Shown: positions 44,550 through 53,211 of the stretch, piece after piece
Numbering within the stretch: position 1 is the stretch's first letter
Layout of the letters: each line of letters starts with the position of its first letter
Assembly (NCBI GenBank): GCA_949298065.1
Contig: CASFUZ010000002.1
Span: forward strand, 79,185-143,184
Direction: 5' to 3'
Length of the DNA: 64,000 bases
Origin: an uncultured Pseudomonadota bacterium
GTDB taxonomy: Bacteria; Pseudomonadota; Alphaproteobacteria; RF32; CAG-239
Notes under the pieces: model-generated
What the model was told of the DNA's origin: nothing
Seen by the model: only the letters and a program-made list of their open reading frames with translations
The model's database searches: none
Translations under genes and position numbers: made by a program

Positions 44550-45482
44550 CTATTTTTCAAGCCTGTTAATTTCTGCCAACAAGCGTTTTTCATGCTCGGG
44601 CTGTTCTTGTTTTGCCTCAATAACTTCTTTACGGATTTTTTGTGTTCTGGAAAACAGATCAAACAGCTTGTCTCCCTCACCCCAACGAATATTGCGCTCC
44701 AAAGCAATCAGATCTTCAACAAAACGCTGAATAAGCTCAAGAATGGTATCTTTATTATTTAAAAACACATCGCGCCACATTGTCGGGTCAGAGCCTGCAA
44801 TTCGTGTAAAATCACGAAAACCGGAAGCTGAATATTTAATAATTTCCTGTTTTTCATAACCTTCCAAATCAGAAACCGTCCCCACAATAGAAAAGGCAAT
44901 CAAGTGAGGCAAATGAGAAACCGCCGCCATAACCTTATCATGATGTTCCGGCGACATGGAATCAACCTTCATCTTAGCCGCAGCCCACAGAGCCGAAACC
45001 TTATCTACAGCCTCTTGAGTTGAATATTTGCATGGCGTAACAATATACCAACGTCCTTCAAACAAAGTATCAAAACCGTTTGCCGGACCGGATTTTTCCG
45101 TACCTGCAACCGGATGCCCCGGAACCACGATAATATCAGCACCTTCCGGCAAATTTTTCTCAATCTCGTCAATAGCATATTTTTTGATAGAACCAACATC
45201 CGTAATAATCGCGCCTTTTTTCAAATAAGGCGCAATTTGCCGCGTAATCTCGCCATAAGCGCCGACCGGTGTGGCATAAACCACCAAATCAGCCTCTTTA
45301 ACAGCAGTTGCAAGGTTAGAGGAAACCTCATCCACAATACCGAGCTCTTTGGCTCCTGCCAAATAATTTGGGTTATTATCATAAGCCCAAAGCTTTCCGG
45401 CAAGCTTGTTTTTCATAATCACACGCGCCAAAGAAGAACCGATAAGACCAATTCCGACAATCACAATTTTATTAAAAATCAT
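44550..45482 (-). CDS. Prephenate/arogenate dehydrogenase (TyrA/TyrC family)
   Basis: The enzyme makes hydroxyphenylpyruvate or tyrosine from prephenate or arogenate using NAD(P). The 310-residue protein has the Rossmann motif IVGIGLIGSSLARV, DVGSIK, the family hallmark VPGHPVAGTEKSGP, AAVSHLPHLIAFS, and SASGFRDFTRIAGSDPTMWRDVFLNN. ATG 45482 is chosen after GAGG. It follows cysK on the same strand with a 19-base gap, so the two probably share a transcript. Confidence 0.92.
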   Translation of the reverse strand: MIFNKIVIVGIGLIGSSLARVIMKNKLAGKLWAYDNNPNYLAGAKELGIVDEVSSNLATAVKEADLVVYATPVGAYGEITRQIAPYLKKGAIITDVGSIKKYAIDEIEKNLPEGADIIVVPGHPVAGTEKSGPANGFDTLFEGRWYIVTPCKYSTQEAVDKVSALWAAAKMKVDSMSPEHHDKVMAAVSHLPHLIAFSIVGTVSDLEGYEKQEIIKYSASGFRDFTRIAGSDPTMWRDVFLNNKDTILELIQRFVEDLIALERNIRWGEGDKLFDLFSRTQKIRKEVIEAKQEQPEHEKRLLAEINRLEK

Positions 45483-45501
45483 CAAAAACAATCCTCAAAC
45501 T

Positions 45502-46431
45502 TTAATCAAACAGCCCCGTAGACAAATATCTTTCGGTTGCATCCGGCAAAATAACCACAATATTTTTGCCTTTCATTTCCTCACGCTCCGCAATTTTAAC
45601 CGCCGCCGCCAAAGCCGCTCCGGCCGAAATTCCGACTGCCAAACCATCCGTTTTAGCAACCATTTTCGCCATATCAACAGCTTCTTCGTCTTTAATATCC
45701 AGCACTTCATTAACCAGTTTTTCATCATAAAACTTTGGCACAAAACCGGCTCCGATACCATAAATTTTGTGCGGACCGGGCTTTCCGCCGTTCAAAACCG
45801 GACTAGCAGCGGGTTCAACCCCGACCACATATAAATCAGGATTATTTGTTCGCAAAGCGGAAGCAATCCCGTTAATTGTTCCGGCAGTTCCGATTGCACT
45901 GACCAAACAATCAACTTCGCCACCCGTATCTTCCAGAATCTCAAGACTTGTGCCAAACTTATGCGCATCTGGGTTTGCCTCGTTATCAAATTGTCGCAAT
46001 AAAATAACATTTTTATTTTTCTCGGTCAAAATATCAGCTTTGTTGATAGAGCCTGTCATTCCATCTTCTGCCGGTGTCAAAATAACTTCCGCTCCAAAAA
46101 GTTTAATCAGAGAGATTCTTTCTTTAGACATATTTTCCGGCATAATAATCACCAGTTTATATCCCTTTGCGGCACAAATCGCAGCCAAACCGATACCCGT
46201 ATTTCCGGACGTTGCTTCCACAAAGACCGTATCTTCACTAATCTTTTGCGTCTCTTCAGCTTTTTCTATCATTTTTAAGGCAACCCTGTCTTTAATGGAA
46301 AATACCGGATTATAAAACTCACATTTAGCTAAAAGATGAGCCTTAATTTTAAAATATTTTTCCAAACGATGCAGTCTGAGTAAGGGTGTTTTTCCGACCA
46401 TTTCGGTAACTGAATTATAAATCTTTTGCAT
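45502..46431 (-). CDS. cysK: Cysteine synthase A
   Basis: CysK makes cysteine from O-acetylserine and sulfide with pyridoxal phosphate. The 309-residue protein has VGKTPLLRL, the PLP lysine in NPVFSIKDRVA (usually NPxxSVKDR), the substrate loop EATSGNTGIGLA, GTAGTINGIA, GIGAGFVP, and the end LPDATERYLSTGLF (usually LPDxGERYLST). No cysE lies nearby. It is first in a probable operon with the prephenate dehydrogenase gene. Confidence 0.92.
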   Translation of the reverse strand: MQKIYNSVTEMVGKTPLLRLHRLEKYFKIKAHLLAKCEFYNPVFSIKDRVALKMIEKAEETQKISEDTVFVEATSGNTGIGLAAICAAKGYKLVIIMPENMSKERISLIKLFGAEVILTPAEDGMTGSINKADILTEKNKNVILLRQFDNEANPDAHKFGTSLEILEDTGGEVDCLVSAIGTAGTINGIASALRTNNPDLYVVGVEPAASPVLNGGKPGPHKIYGIGAGFVPKFYDEKLVNEVLDIKDEEAVDMAKMVAKTDGLAVGISAGAALAAAVKIAEREEMKGKNIVVILPDATERYLSTGLFD

Positions 46432-46530
46432 TTTGCGCCTCTAATTTGTTCATAAACCCCAAAATATCCTTTTCATAAGAGCGGGTCTTAAGTAGTATAA
46501 GCATAATGATAATTTATTAAAAATAAAGAA

Positions 46531-47100
46531 ATGAAAACAAAAAAAACACTGTTCTTTGTTATTTTTGCATCGCTGCTTTATGTCTTGCCTGCGCAAGCCA
46601 CCAGCTTAGATGAGATTTACCGTGATTTAGTTCGTTCGGACAATAGCGGATATCTACCTATGTTTGTCAAAAACCGCAATGCACCTGATTTTGTTTTAGA
46701 TGAAGAAAGTTCAAAAAAAATCACACCGCCGGAAGAAACCAAGCCCTTAGACATCAAAGCCGTAAGTTTGGAGAGCCAAAGAGCCAAAAGAGAAGCAGAG
46801 CTCAAAGCCGCTCAGGAAAAATGGCAAAATACGTTAAAAGCCATCAAAAACAATCAAATAACGCCTGTTGACTTGGAAGAACTGCAAAAACATGTCAATA
46901 ACAATGAAGCCGATGCTGTAGAAATTTATGCTTGGATGAACGCGCGCGGAATAGGAATCAAACAAGACCTCATAAAAGCTTTTTATTTATACCAAAAAGC
47001 CTCATCACTAAATATTCCCGGAGCAAACAATAATGCGGCTCAAGTTTACAAAGCCATGACAAGAGAACAAAGAAATAGCCTTAATCCAACAACAAAATAA
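46531..47100 (+). CDS. Secreted protein with a Sel1-like repeat
   Basis: A 189-residue protein with a clear signal peptide (KKTLFFVIFASLLYVLPAQA, cleavage near residue 23). The middle is charged and helical. The C-terminal part contains one Sel1-type repeat (ADAVEIYAWMNARGIGIKQDLIKAFYLYQKAS, residues about 127-158), a helical repeat used in protein binding. The partner is unknown. It is monocistronic and converges with the Nudix gene, one base apart. Confidence 0.75.
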   Translation: MKTKKTLFFVIFASLLYVLPAQATSLDEIYRDLVRSDNSGYLPMFVKNRNAPDFVLDEESSKKITPPEETKPLDIKAVSLESQRAKREAELKAAQEKWQNTLKAIKNNQITPVDLEELQKHVNNNEADAVEIYAWMNARGIGIKQDLIKAFYLYQKASSLNIPGANNNAAQVYKAMTREQRNSLNPTTK

Positions 47101-47101
47101 A

Positions 47102-47599
47102 TTACAAATTTTCTGCAAAAAGTTGCTGAAAAGCCAGCCAATGCGCATAATTTATCTTAATTTTTCCTTTGAAAATATCTTTAATATCAATCCAAGCAGC
47201 TTTTCCGTTTTCAGGAGTTTTCCACTCTTTCTTTTTGGTGTCAAAACCGAAAGAGGAAGCGTCATAAACAATAAAAGTCATATTATAATGACAAAACTCC
47301 CCGAAAGGTCTGGCATCTTCTGCAAAATAATTAATATCTTGCTCATATTGCTTGATACCGCTATCAAGCATAAATTCTATGCCTGTTTCCTCAAAAAGTT
47401 TCCTAAATAAACAACTCCTAAAATCCTCTTTTCGGCTAACGGCTCCCCCGGGAAATTCAGGCACATTGACTTGTGGCGGGTAAGTAACCAAAACCTTATC
47501 ATCCTTGAGCAAAACAGCAAAAAAGCCTTTTTGCTCAACAGGAATAACATCATCGGCAAATTTTTCTTTTCCTCTGCGATCAAAAAAGACCTCAACCAT
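47102..47599 (-). CDS. Nudix hydrolase with an altered Nudix box
   Basis: Nudix enzymes hydrolyse nucleoside diphosphate derivatives. The 165-residue protein has a Nudix box, GAVSRKEDFRSCLFRKLFEETG, that matches G-x5-E-x7-R-E-U-x-E-E-x-G except that the Glu after Arg is Lys. That position is important for catalysis in MutT-type enzymes, so activity may be changed. The two later metal-binding glutamates remain. The start overlaps the gmk stop by 8 bases; it belongs to a yicC-gmk-nudix operon. Confidence 0.82.
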   Translation of the reverse strand: MVEVFFDRRGKEKFADDVIPVEQKGFFAVLLKDDKVLVTYPPQVNVPEFPGGAVSRKEDFRSCLFRKLFEETGIEFMLDSGIKQYEQDINYFAEDARPFGEFCHYNMTFIVYDASSFGFDTKKKEWKTPENGKAAWIDIKDIFKGKIKINYAHWLAFQQLFAENL

Positions 47600-48254
47600 T
47601 TTCAGCTTCCTTAATCAGCTCATGAACAAAATCTGTCAAACCAACCTGACGAACACGTTTCATTCTTTCGCCTGAAATAATCTTTTGTACTTTTGTAATT
47701 GTTTCTTCCAAGTTAACATTAACAATCACATAATCAAACTCATCCCAATGACTGATTTTATCCATAATAATATTCATTCTTTTATTGATAACCTCAGGAG
47801 TATCTGTTCCTCGGCTTTCCAAACGACGACGCAATTCCTTAATAGACGGGGGTAATAAATAAATGGAAACAACATCAGAACCGGCTTTTTTACGCATTTG
47901 TCTTGCTCCGGCCCAATCCATATCAAAAATAACATCTTGGCCGATATTAATAAAGCTGTCCACTTCTGAACGAAGCGTTCCATAACGGTCGCCATATTGC
48001 GATTCCACATGCTCATAAAAAGCATCTTGTGCCAAAAATTCATCATATTGTTCATTGGTAACAAAGTAATAATCCACACCGTCAACCTCATTTTCGCGCG
48101 GCTTACGTGTTGTAACCGAAACCGAAAATTTGATATTGCTGTCTCTTTTCAAAATCTCTTTAACAACGGCGCTTTTACCTGTTCCTGAAGGAGCTTCAAT
48201 AATAAACATTGCACCGCGGCGAACTTTTTTCAGTCTGTTAATAATCTCATCCAT
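47592..48254 (-). CDS. gmk: Guanylate kinase
   Basis: Gmk phosphorylates GMP to GDP. The 220-residue protein has the P-loop IIEAPSGTGKSAVV, SVSVTTRKPRENEVDGVDYYFV (GMP-binding), EHVESQYGDRYGT, and DMDWAGARQM. The family normally has DIDWQGA there. It starts 6 bases after yicC, the classic alphaproteobacterial pair, and is coupled to the Nudix gene at its end. Confidence 0.95.
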   Translation of the reverse strand: MDEIINRLKKVRRGAMFIIEAPSGTGKSAVVKEILKRDSNIKFSVSVTTRKPRENEVDGVDYYFVTNEQYDEFLAQDAFYEHVESQYGDRYGTLRSEVDSFINIGQDVIFDMDWAGARQMRKKAGSDVVSIYLLPPSIKELRRRLESRGTDTPEVINKRMNIIMDKISHWDEFDYVIVNVNLEETITKVQKIISGERMKRVRQVGLTDFVHELIKEAENG

Positions 48255-48260
48255 TGGTTT

Positions 48261-49172
48261 TTACTCCATATTTTGTACTTGCTCGCGAAACTGCTCAATT
48301 AGTGTTTTCAGTTCCATACCCAAATTAGTTATCTCAATATCGCAAGACTTTGAACAAGTTGTGTTTGCTTCTCTGTTCAGTTCCTGACACAAAAAATCTA
48401 ATCTTCTGCCGACAGCCTCTCCGGAATCCAACAAGTTGAAAGCTGTTTGAATATGTGCTTTCAGGCGGTCAATCTCTTCTCTGATATCAGCCCTGGCCAC
48501 ATACAAACAAACTTCTTGCGCCAATCTGTCTTCCGAAACCTGAACTTCCGAGCCCAACAACTCCTTAATCTGTGCCGTTAAACGTTCTTTCAACATCTGA
48601 GGCAAAGTTTCGGCCTTTTGTTCAATTTTGCTCACATTCACGGAAATTTTATTCAAAATATCTTTTAAAGCCAAACATATTTTTTCACCTTCGGCTTGGC
48701 GCGCCAACAATAAGGCATCACAAGCTTTCTGAAAACCCTTTTGCAAATCATTGATTAACAAAGCTGTTTCATCTTCGTTTAATACATTATCGGCAACTTC
48801 GGCAACACCTTTAAGTGCAAGCATCTCGCTAACCGAAGGTTTAGAGAGTTTATCGCTGTTTTCTTCATAGATTTTGATAGCTTTTTCAACAAGTTGTTTT
48901 AACAATTCTTCATTAAACACAATCTCGTTATTTTTATCAAAATCAACTTCCAAATAAACACTCAAACTTCCTCTGGCAAAATAGTTTGCCGCTTCATTTT
49001 TAACGAACATAGACAAGCTATCCACATAAGAAGGCAACTTAGTCTTAACATCCAAAGATTTTCCGTTCACGCTTTTGAGCTCAAAAAACCAAGAACATTG
49101 CTTTTTATCATTAAAAACGGTAACACCGTTTTCTCTGGCAAAACCGGTCATACTTGAAACAGACAAAACCAT
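48261..49172 (-). CDS. yicC: YicC-family endoribonuclease
   Basis: YicC proteins are endoribonucleases linked to stress RNA turnover. The 303-residue protein has the conserved N-terminal SSMTGFAR, the ELKSVNGKSLDVKTKLP segment, RGSLSVYLEVD, and the C-terminal DUF1732 hallmark VGRRLDFLCQELNREANTTCSKSCD. It heads the yicC-gmk operon. Confidence 0.93.
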   Translation of the reverse strand: MVLSVSSMTGFARENGVTVFNDKKQCSWFFELKSVNGKSLDVKTKLPSYVDSLSMFVKNEAANYFARGSLSVYLEVDFDKNNEIVFNEELLKQLVEKAIKIYEENSDKLSKPSVSEMLALKGVAEVADNVLNEDETALLINDLQKGFQKACDALLLARQAEGEKICLALKDILNKISVNVSKIEQKAETLPQMLKERLTAQIKELLGSEVQVSEDRLAQEVCLYVARADIREEIDRLKAHIQTAFNLLDSGEAVGRRLDFLCQELNREANTTCSKSCDIEITNLGMELKTLIEQFREQVQNME

Positions 49173-49244
49173 TCTCCTTTTTACCTAAATTTAACTTTAG
49201 TATATATATAAATACTTAATAATAATTTACCATTCGGGGACAAA

Positions 49245-50012
49245 ATGACGACCAAAAAGAAACAAAATATTCTCATCACCGGCGCATCTTCAGGCATAGG
49301 GGAAGCCCTCGCCAGACATTATGCCATAACAGAAAAGGCAGCAAACTTATTCATCTCCGGTCGCGACCCCAAACGCCTAGAAGCCGTACAAAAAGCTTGC
49401 GAAAGATATAATGTGAAGGTTTATGCCAAAATTTTAGATGTAACGGATAAAGAAGCAACTAAAAACTGGATACTAGAATGCGAAGACATTGCGCCTTTAA
49501 ACCTTGTTTATGCCAATGCCGGCGTAGCCACCTTGCAAGAAATCCCCGAAAATATTTACAATACTTTCAACACCAATGTTTTTGGCGTATTAAACACAAT
49601 CATACCCGCTATGGAGATATATAAAAACCGCAAAGACAAAAACAAAACTCTGGTCATAATGTCTTCCATTGCCGGTTATCACGGCTTGCCTTCTTGCCCG
49701 TCATACAGCGCCAGCAAAGCTTGCGTCAAAGCTTATGGTGAGGCTTTGCGTTCAGACCTCAAACCATACAACATTCAGGTTAATGTCGTCTGCCCGGGTT
49801 TTGTAAAATCACGCATAACCGACAAAAACACTTGCCCGATGCCTTTCTTTATGTCAGCAGAAAATGCGGCAAAAATCATTGCGGACAGAGTGGAAAATAA
49901 TGTCGGCTTAATAGCTTTCCCATGGCCGATGCGCTTGGCAACTTGGTTAATGTCCATTTTGCCCAACTGCCTGAGTGATTTTATTTATGCCAAACTCCCG
50001 CATAAGGTATAG
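49245..50012 (+). CDS. Short-chain dehydrogenase/reductase (SDR)
   Basis: A 255-residue classical SDR with NAD(P)-binding TGASSGIG near residue 15, NAG in VYANAGVAT, the catalytic Ser in VIMSSIAGYHG, and YSASK (Tyr and Lys). The C-terminal PWPMRLATWLMSILPN segment, hydrophobic, may contact membrane or lipid substrate. The substrate cannot be inferred. Its stop is 2 bases before a possible 27-residue membrane peptide. Confidence 0.88.
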   Translation: MTTKKKQNILITGASSGIGEALARHYAITEKAANLFISGRDPKRLEAVQKACERYNVKVYAKILDVTDKEATKNWILECEDIAPLNLVYANAGVATLQEIPENIYNTFNTNVFGVLNTIIPAMEIYKNRKDKNKTLVIMSSIAGYHGLPSCPSYSASKACVKAYGEALRSDLKPYNIQVNVVCPGFVKSRITDKNTCPMPFFMSAENAAKIIADRVENNVGLIAFPWPMRLATWLMSILPNCLSDFIYAKLPHKV

Positions 50013-50014
50013 TT

Positions 50015-50098
50015 ATGGAATTAAATGCAAGCACCATATGCTTCATCATATTGGAAATTCTTATAGTTTCCTTAGCTTTTTATTTTAGAAGCAAATAA
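50015..50098 (+). CDS. Possible 27-residue membrane miniprotein
   Basis: A short frame starts 2 bases after the SDR stop, with AAGG 7 bases upstream of the ATG. It encodes MELNASTICF followed by a hydrophobic helix and a basic end (FRSK). Position, ribosome site and single-pass topology make translation plausible; no family is known. Confidence 0.4.
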   Translation: MELNASTICFIILEILIVSLAFYFRSK

Positions 50099-50101
50099 GT
50101 A

Positions 50102-50791
50102 TTAAGACAACCAAACGGCGTCTTTAAGCTTTTTTTCCAAAAAAGTTTTGTGTGCTTCCAGCTCCTCTTCTGTCGGCGGAAAAGAGCGCGGCTCGCGATA
50201 AGTTTTGTTCTCATGACTTTCAAAACTTGCGGTTTTCTTGGTTTCCTGCTTGCTTTCCAAGCCCATTGTCGGTTCTTCACCGCCCAAAAGCTCCAAATAA
50301 ACCTTAGCCAACAACTCGGCATCAAGCAAAGCGCCATGGTTTGTACGACTGCTGTTATCAACCCCGAAACGCTTACACAAAGCATCCAAATTATTTCTGG
50401 CACCCGGAAACATATTACGCGCAATTTCCAAGGTATCAACCACTCTATCCCATGGAAGTGTGGGCTTTCCGAGCTGCTTGAGTTCATAGTTCACAAAGTT
50501 AATATCAAATTGAGCGTTATGCGCAACCAAAATACTGTCATCTCCGACAAACTCCAGCCACTCATCGGCCACTTTATCAAAAGTCGGAAAATCCTTCAAA
50601 AATTCATAAGACAAACCGTGAACTTTATAAGCATCTTCCGGCACTTCTTTTTCAGGGTTAATATATTGATGATACGTTTTGCCTGTCGGCATATGGTTAA
50701 TAAGTTCAACTGCGCCGATTTCAACCAAACGCTCGCCTTCTTCGGCATTAAAACCCGTAGTTTCCGTATCAAAAACAATCTCTCTAACCAT
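50102..50791 (-). CDS. dnaQ: DNA polymerase III epsilon subunit (3'-5' proofreading exonuclease)
   Basis: DnaQ proofreads replication errors within Pol III. The 229-residue protein has ExoI VFDTETTGF (catalytic Asp, Glu), the family motif HGLSYEFL, ExoII VAHNAQFDINFV, and ExoIII with NHGALLDAELLA. A C-terminal tail (about residues 180-225) is rich in Glu and Lys, for alpha-subunit contact. ATG 50791 is taken, 2 bases after the coaE stop; ATG 50800 inside coaE is an alternative. The pair coaE-dnaQ is typical of origin-proximal alphaproteobacterial DNA. Confidence 0.94.
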   Translation of the reverse strand: MVREIVFDTETTGFNAEEGERLVEIGAVELINHMPTGKTYHQYINPEKEVPEDAYKVHGLSYEFLKDFPTFDKVADEWLEFVGDDSILVAHNAQFDINFVNYELKQLGKPTLPWDRVVDTLEIARNMFPGARNNLDALCKRFGVDNSSRTNHGALLDAELLAKVYLELLGGEEPTMGLESKQETKKTASFESHENKTYREPRSFPPTEEELEAHKTFLEKKLKDAVWLS

Positions 50792-50793
50792 TT

Positions 50794-51375
50794 TTAGCAT
50801 TCCAATCCATCAACAATACTAACCATATCGGCAAAAACCAAATTTTGCGGCCTTCCCGTATCCACCACCACATCAGCCAACAAAACTTTGGCCTTGTTGC
50901 TTAACTGTACGTTGTTAATCTTTTCAAAATCTTCAGCCGAAATCTTATCACGCTCCATTACGCGTTTTTTCTGCGTTTCATAATCCACATCGGCAACAAT
51001 AATGCAATCGCAATAAATATCCCATCTCATTTCAAACAACAAAGCAACATCTAAGAAAAACAAATCATTGCTTTGTGCGTGTTTATGAATAACTCTTTTA
51101 AGATAGCGCCGCAAAAAAGGATGAATAAGCCCCTCTAGCTCCTTAAGACGAGCATTATCATTAAAGACAATATTACGCAAAGCTCTTTTATTAACTTTTC
51201 CGTTTTCTACCACTTGCGGAAAATGCTGTTCAATAACTTTAATAAAATCTTTTTTAAAATAGAGACGGCGAACCCACCCGTCCACATCATAAACACAATA
51301 TCCCAAACGTCTGACCATAGAAGCCAAAGTCGTTTTTCCGCAACCTATAGAACCTGTGATAGCTGCTAATTTCAT
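50794..51375 (-). CDS. coaE: Dephospho-CoA kinase
   Basis: CoaE carries out the last step of coenzyme A synthesis. The 193-residue protein has the P-loop ITGSIGCGKTT, the DVDGWVRRLY substrate region (usually DAD), HPFLRR, DVALLFEMRW (family DIPLLFE), and the Arg-containing lid RVMERDKISAEDF. ATG 51375 follows AAGGA and matches the family start. aroE, often upstream, is replaced by the putative replication origin. Confidence 0.94.
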   Translation of the reverse strand: MKLAAITGSIGCGKTTLASMVRRLGYCVYDVDGWVRRLYFKKDFIKVIEQHFPQVVENGKVNKRALRNIVFNDNARLKELEGLIHPFLRRYLKRVIHKHAQSNDLFFLDVALLFEMRWDIYCDCIIVADVDYETQKKRVMERDKISAEDFEKINNVQLSNKAKVLLADVVVDTGRPQNLVFADMVSIVDGLEC

Positions 51376-51596
51376 AAAAAATTCCTTAAAATCAAACTCC
51401 TTACTCACTTATACACAAACAAGCCAAAATCTGTGCATAACTAAGCTCTCTTGCATATTTATACAAACTAATCACCACAATGTAAAATCCAATATACAAC
51501 TTTACGCACAGGAGCATATTTTTTCGCACAGAGGTTGATAAAAAAACTTATCAACAAAATACTCAATTTAAAGTTTACAGAATCAAGAAAAACAAA

Positions 51597-51675
51597 GTTA
51601 ACGATTCGTTAATAATTCTTAAATTCCGTTAACAATCTTATTAACATTCTTTTAACTTTTGGATATCTCTGTTAA
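51597..51675. promoter_or_regulatory. Helically phased TTAA array, CtrA-like sites with GANTC
   Basis: TTAA occurs at 51597, 51608, 51618, 51628, 51640, 51651 and 51672, spacings 11, 10, 10, 12, 11 and 21, so all lie on one face of the helix. Two pairs are exact TTAA-N7-TTAA CtrA boxes (51597-51611 and 51640-51654). The first is TTAACGATTCGTTAA, with a GANTC methylation site (GATTC) inside; a second GANTC lies just upstream near 51580. Confidence 0.6.
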
Positions 51676-51782
51676 TAAAAACTTATACACATAAACAGCA
51701 GGGATATACAAATAACAACTAAAATTTTAAAAATATTTATATGGGGCTTTTTGACTGTGTATAAAAATCAAACAACATTTAA

Positions 51783-51811
51783 TTGACTTTCATTCATTTA
51801 AATAATATAAA
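51783..51811 (+). promoter_or_regulatory. Promoter of rho
   Basis: TTGACT (51783-51788) and TATAAA (51806-51811) are 17 bases apart, a near-consensus sigma70-type promoter. It gives a leader of about 85 bases before the rho ATG and lies next to the last DnaA box. Confidence 0.65.
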
Positions 51812-51901
51812 ACAGACATACAGTAATTCTAATAATACTATACAGAGGGTTATTTCCCTTTTCTTAATTACTTTCACACCCAATAATATATCAAGGTTAC
51901 A

Positions 51902-53155
51902 ATGCATTTAAAAGATTTAAAGCAAAAATCTCCCAAGGAGTTATTAACTCAAGCGGAGGAATTAGGAATAGAAGACGCATCATCTATGCGTGTTCAGGAT
52001 TTAATTTTTGCCATTATGAAAAAAGTGGCATCTGATGATCAAACCATTTATGGCGAAGGAACGATAGAAGTTTTGCAAGATGGCTTTGGTTTTTTGCGTT
52101 CTGCTGAATCCAATTATTTGGCCAGCCCTGATGATATTTATGTATCACCGGCTCAAGTTAAAAAATTTGGTCTGCGCACCGGAGATACGGTTGAAGGCGA
52201 AATTCGCGGCCCGAAAGATAATGAACGTTATTTTGCTCTAACCAAGATTAACACCATTAACTTTGAAGATCCCGAAAAATCAAAACTTCGTGTAAATTTT
52301 GATAACCTAACCCCGCTTTATCCGACCAAAAAACTAGACTTTGATATCATCTGCGGCGAAAAAGACTATACCACGCGCATTATTGACCTGATTGCCCCGC
52401 AAGGCAAAGGTCAACGCGGCTTAATTGTTGCGCCGCCGAGAACAGGTAAAACCGTAATGTTGCAAAATATTGCGCACGCCATAGCAACAAATCACCCTGA
52501 AGTTTATTTAATGGTTTTATTGATTGATGAACGTCCGGAAGAAGTAACGGATATGAGCCGTTCAGTTAAAGGTGAGGTTATTTCTTCCACCTTTGATGAG
52601 CCGGCTGCGCGCCATGTTCAGGTTGCCGAAATGGTTATTGAAAAAGCCAAGCGTTTGGTAGAAACCAAAAAAGATGTTGTCATCTTGCTTGACTCCATCA
52701 CACGTTTGGGCCGTGCATATAATACGGTTATTCCTTCATCTGGTAAGGTTTTAACCGGAGGTGTTGACGCCAATGCTCTGCAAAGACCAAAACGCCTGCT
52801 TGGTGCAGCTCGTAATGTAGAGGAAGGAGGTTCTTTAACAATCATTGCCACAGCTTTGATTGATACGGGTTCTCGTATGGATGAGGTTATTTTTGAGGAG
52901 TTCAAAGGAACAGGTAACTCCGAAATCATATTGGATAGAAAGTTAACCGATAAGCGTCTCTTCCCGACCATAGATATTACGCGTTCAGGCACTCGTAAGG
53001 AAGAGTTGTTGGTAGACAAAGCCACATTAGCCAAAATGTGGGTATTGCGCCGTGTTTTGATGCAAATGGGTATGACTGACGGTATGGAATTTTTATTGGA
53101 TAAACTTAAACAATCCAAGGATAATGAGGACTTTTTCAATACAATGAATTCTTAA
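51902..53155 (+). CDS. rho: Transcription termination factor Rho
   Basis: Rho is the hexameric RNA helicase that ends transcription. The 417-residue protein has the N-terminal [18 protein letters not shown] helix domain, the RNA-binding cold-shock-like domain ([31 protein letters not shown]), Walker [13 protein letters not shown], the [10 protein letters not shown] motif, Walker [17 protein letters not shown], and the arginine-finger region. AAGG precedes the ATG. It ends at a strong terminator. Confidence 0.97.
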   Translation: MHLKDLKQKSPKELLTQAEELGIEDASSMRVQDLIFAIMKKVASDDQTIYGEGTIEVLQDGFGFLRSAESNYLASPDDIYVSPAQVKKFGLRTGDTVEGEIRGPKDNERYFALTKINTINFEDPEKSKLRVNFDNLTPLYPTKKLDFDIICGEKDYTTRIIDLIAPQGKGQRGLIVAPPRTGKTVMLQNIAHAIATNHPEVYLMVLLIDERPEEVTDMSRSVKGEVISSTFDEPAARHVQVAEMVIEKAKRLVETKKDVVILLDSITRLGRAYNTVIPSSGKVLTGGVDANALQRPKRLLGAARNVEEGGSLTIIATALIDTGSRMDEVIFEEFKGTGNSEIILDRKLTDKRLFPTIDITRSGTRKEELLVDKATLAKMWVLRRVLMQMGMTDGMEFLLDKLKQSKDNEDFFNTMNS

Positions 53156-53163
53156 AGAAAAAA

Positions 53164-53204
53164 GCCAAGCGCCGAATTATAAAAAATCCGGCGCTTGTTT
53201 TTTA
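53164..53204. terminator. Bidirectional terminator after rho
   Basis: CAAGCGCCG (53166-53174) and CGGCGCTTG (53189-53197) form a 9-bp stem with a T-tract after it on the plus strand and a second T-tract on the minus strand, serving rho and the converging membrane-protein gene. Confidence 0.85.
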
Positions 53205-53211
53205 GTTAATT

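Larger units (their letters stand above)
51376..51901. other. Putative chromosomal replication origin (oriC)
   Basis: A 526-base AT-rich, gene-free stretch between divergent coaE and rho. It contains four perfect TTATNCACA DnaA boxes: 51409-51417 (+), 51432-51440 (-), 51683-51691 (+), 51756-51764 (-). Near matches lie at 51459-51467 and 51547-51555. A phased TTAA array with GANTC lies at its centre and an AT-only tract at 51721-51742 could be the unwinding element. The flanks (coaE-dnaQ; rho-mnmE-mnmG-rsmG-parA-parB) are typical origin neighbours in alphaproteobacteria. Base composition also seems to change from C-rich to G/T-rich on the plus strand across this point. Confidence 0.75.
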
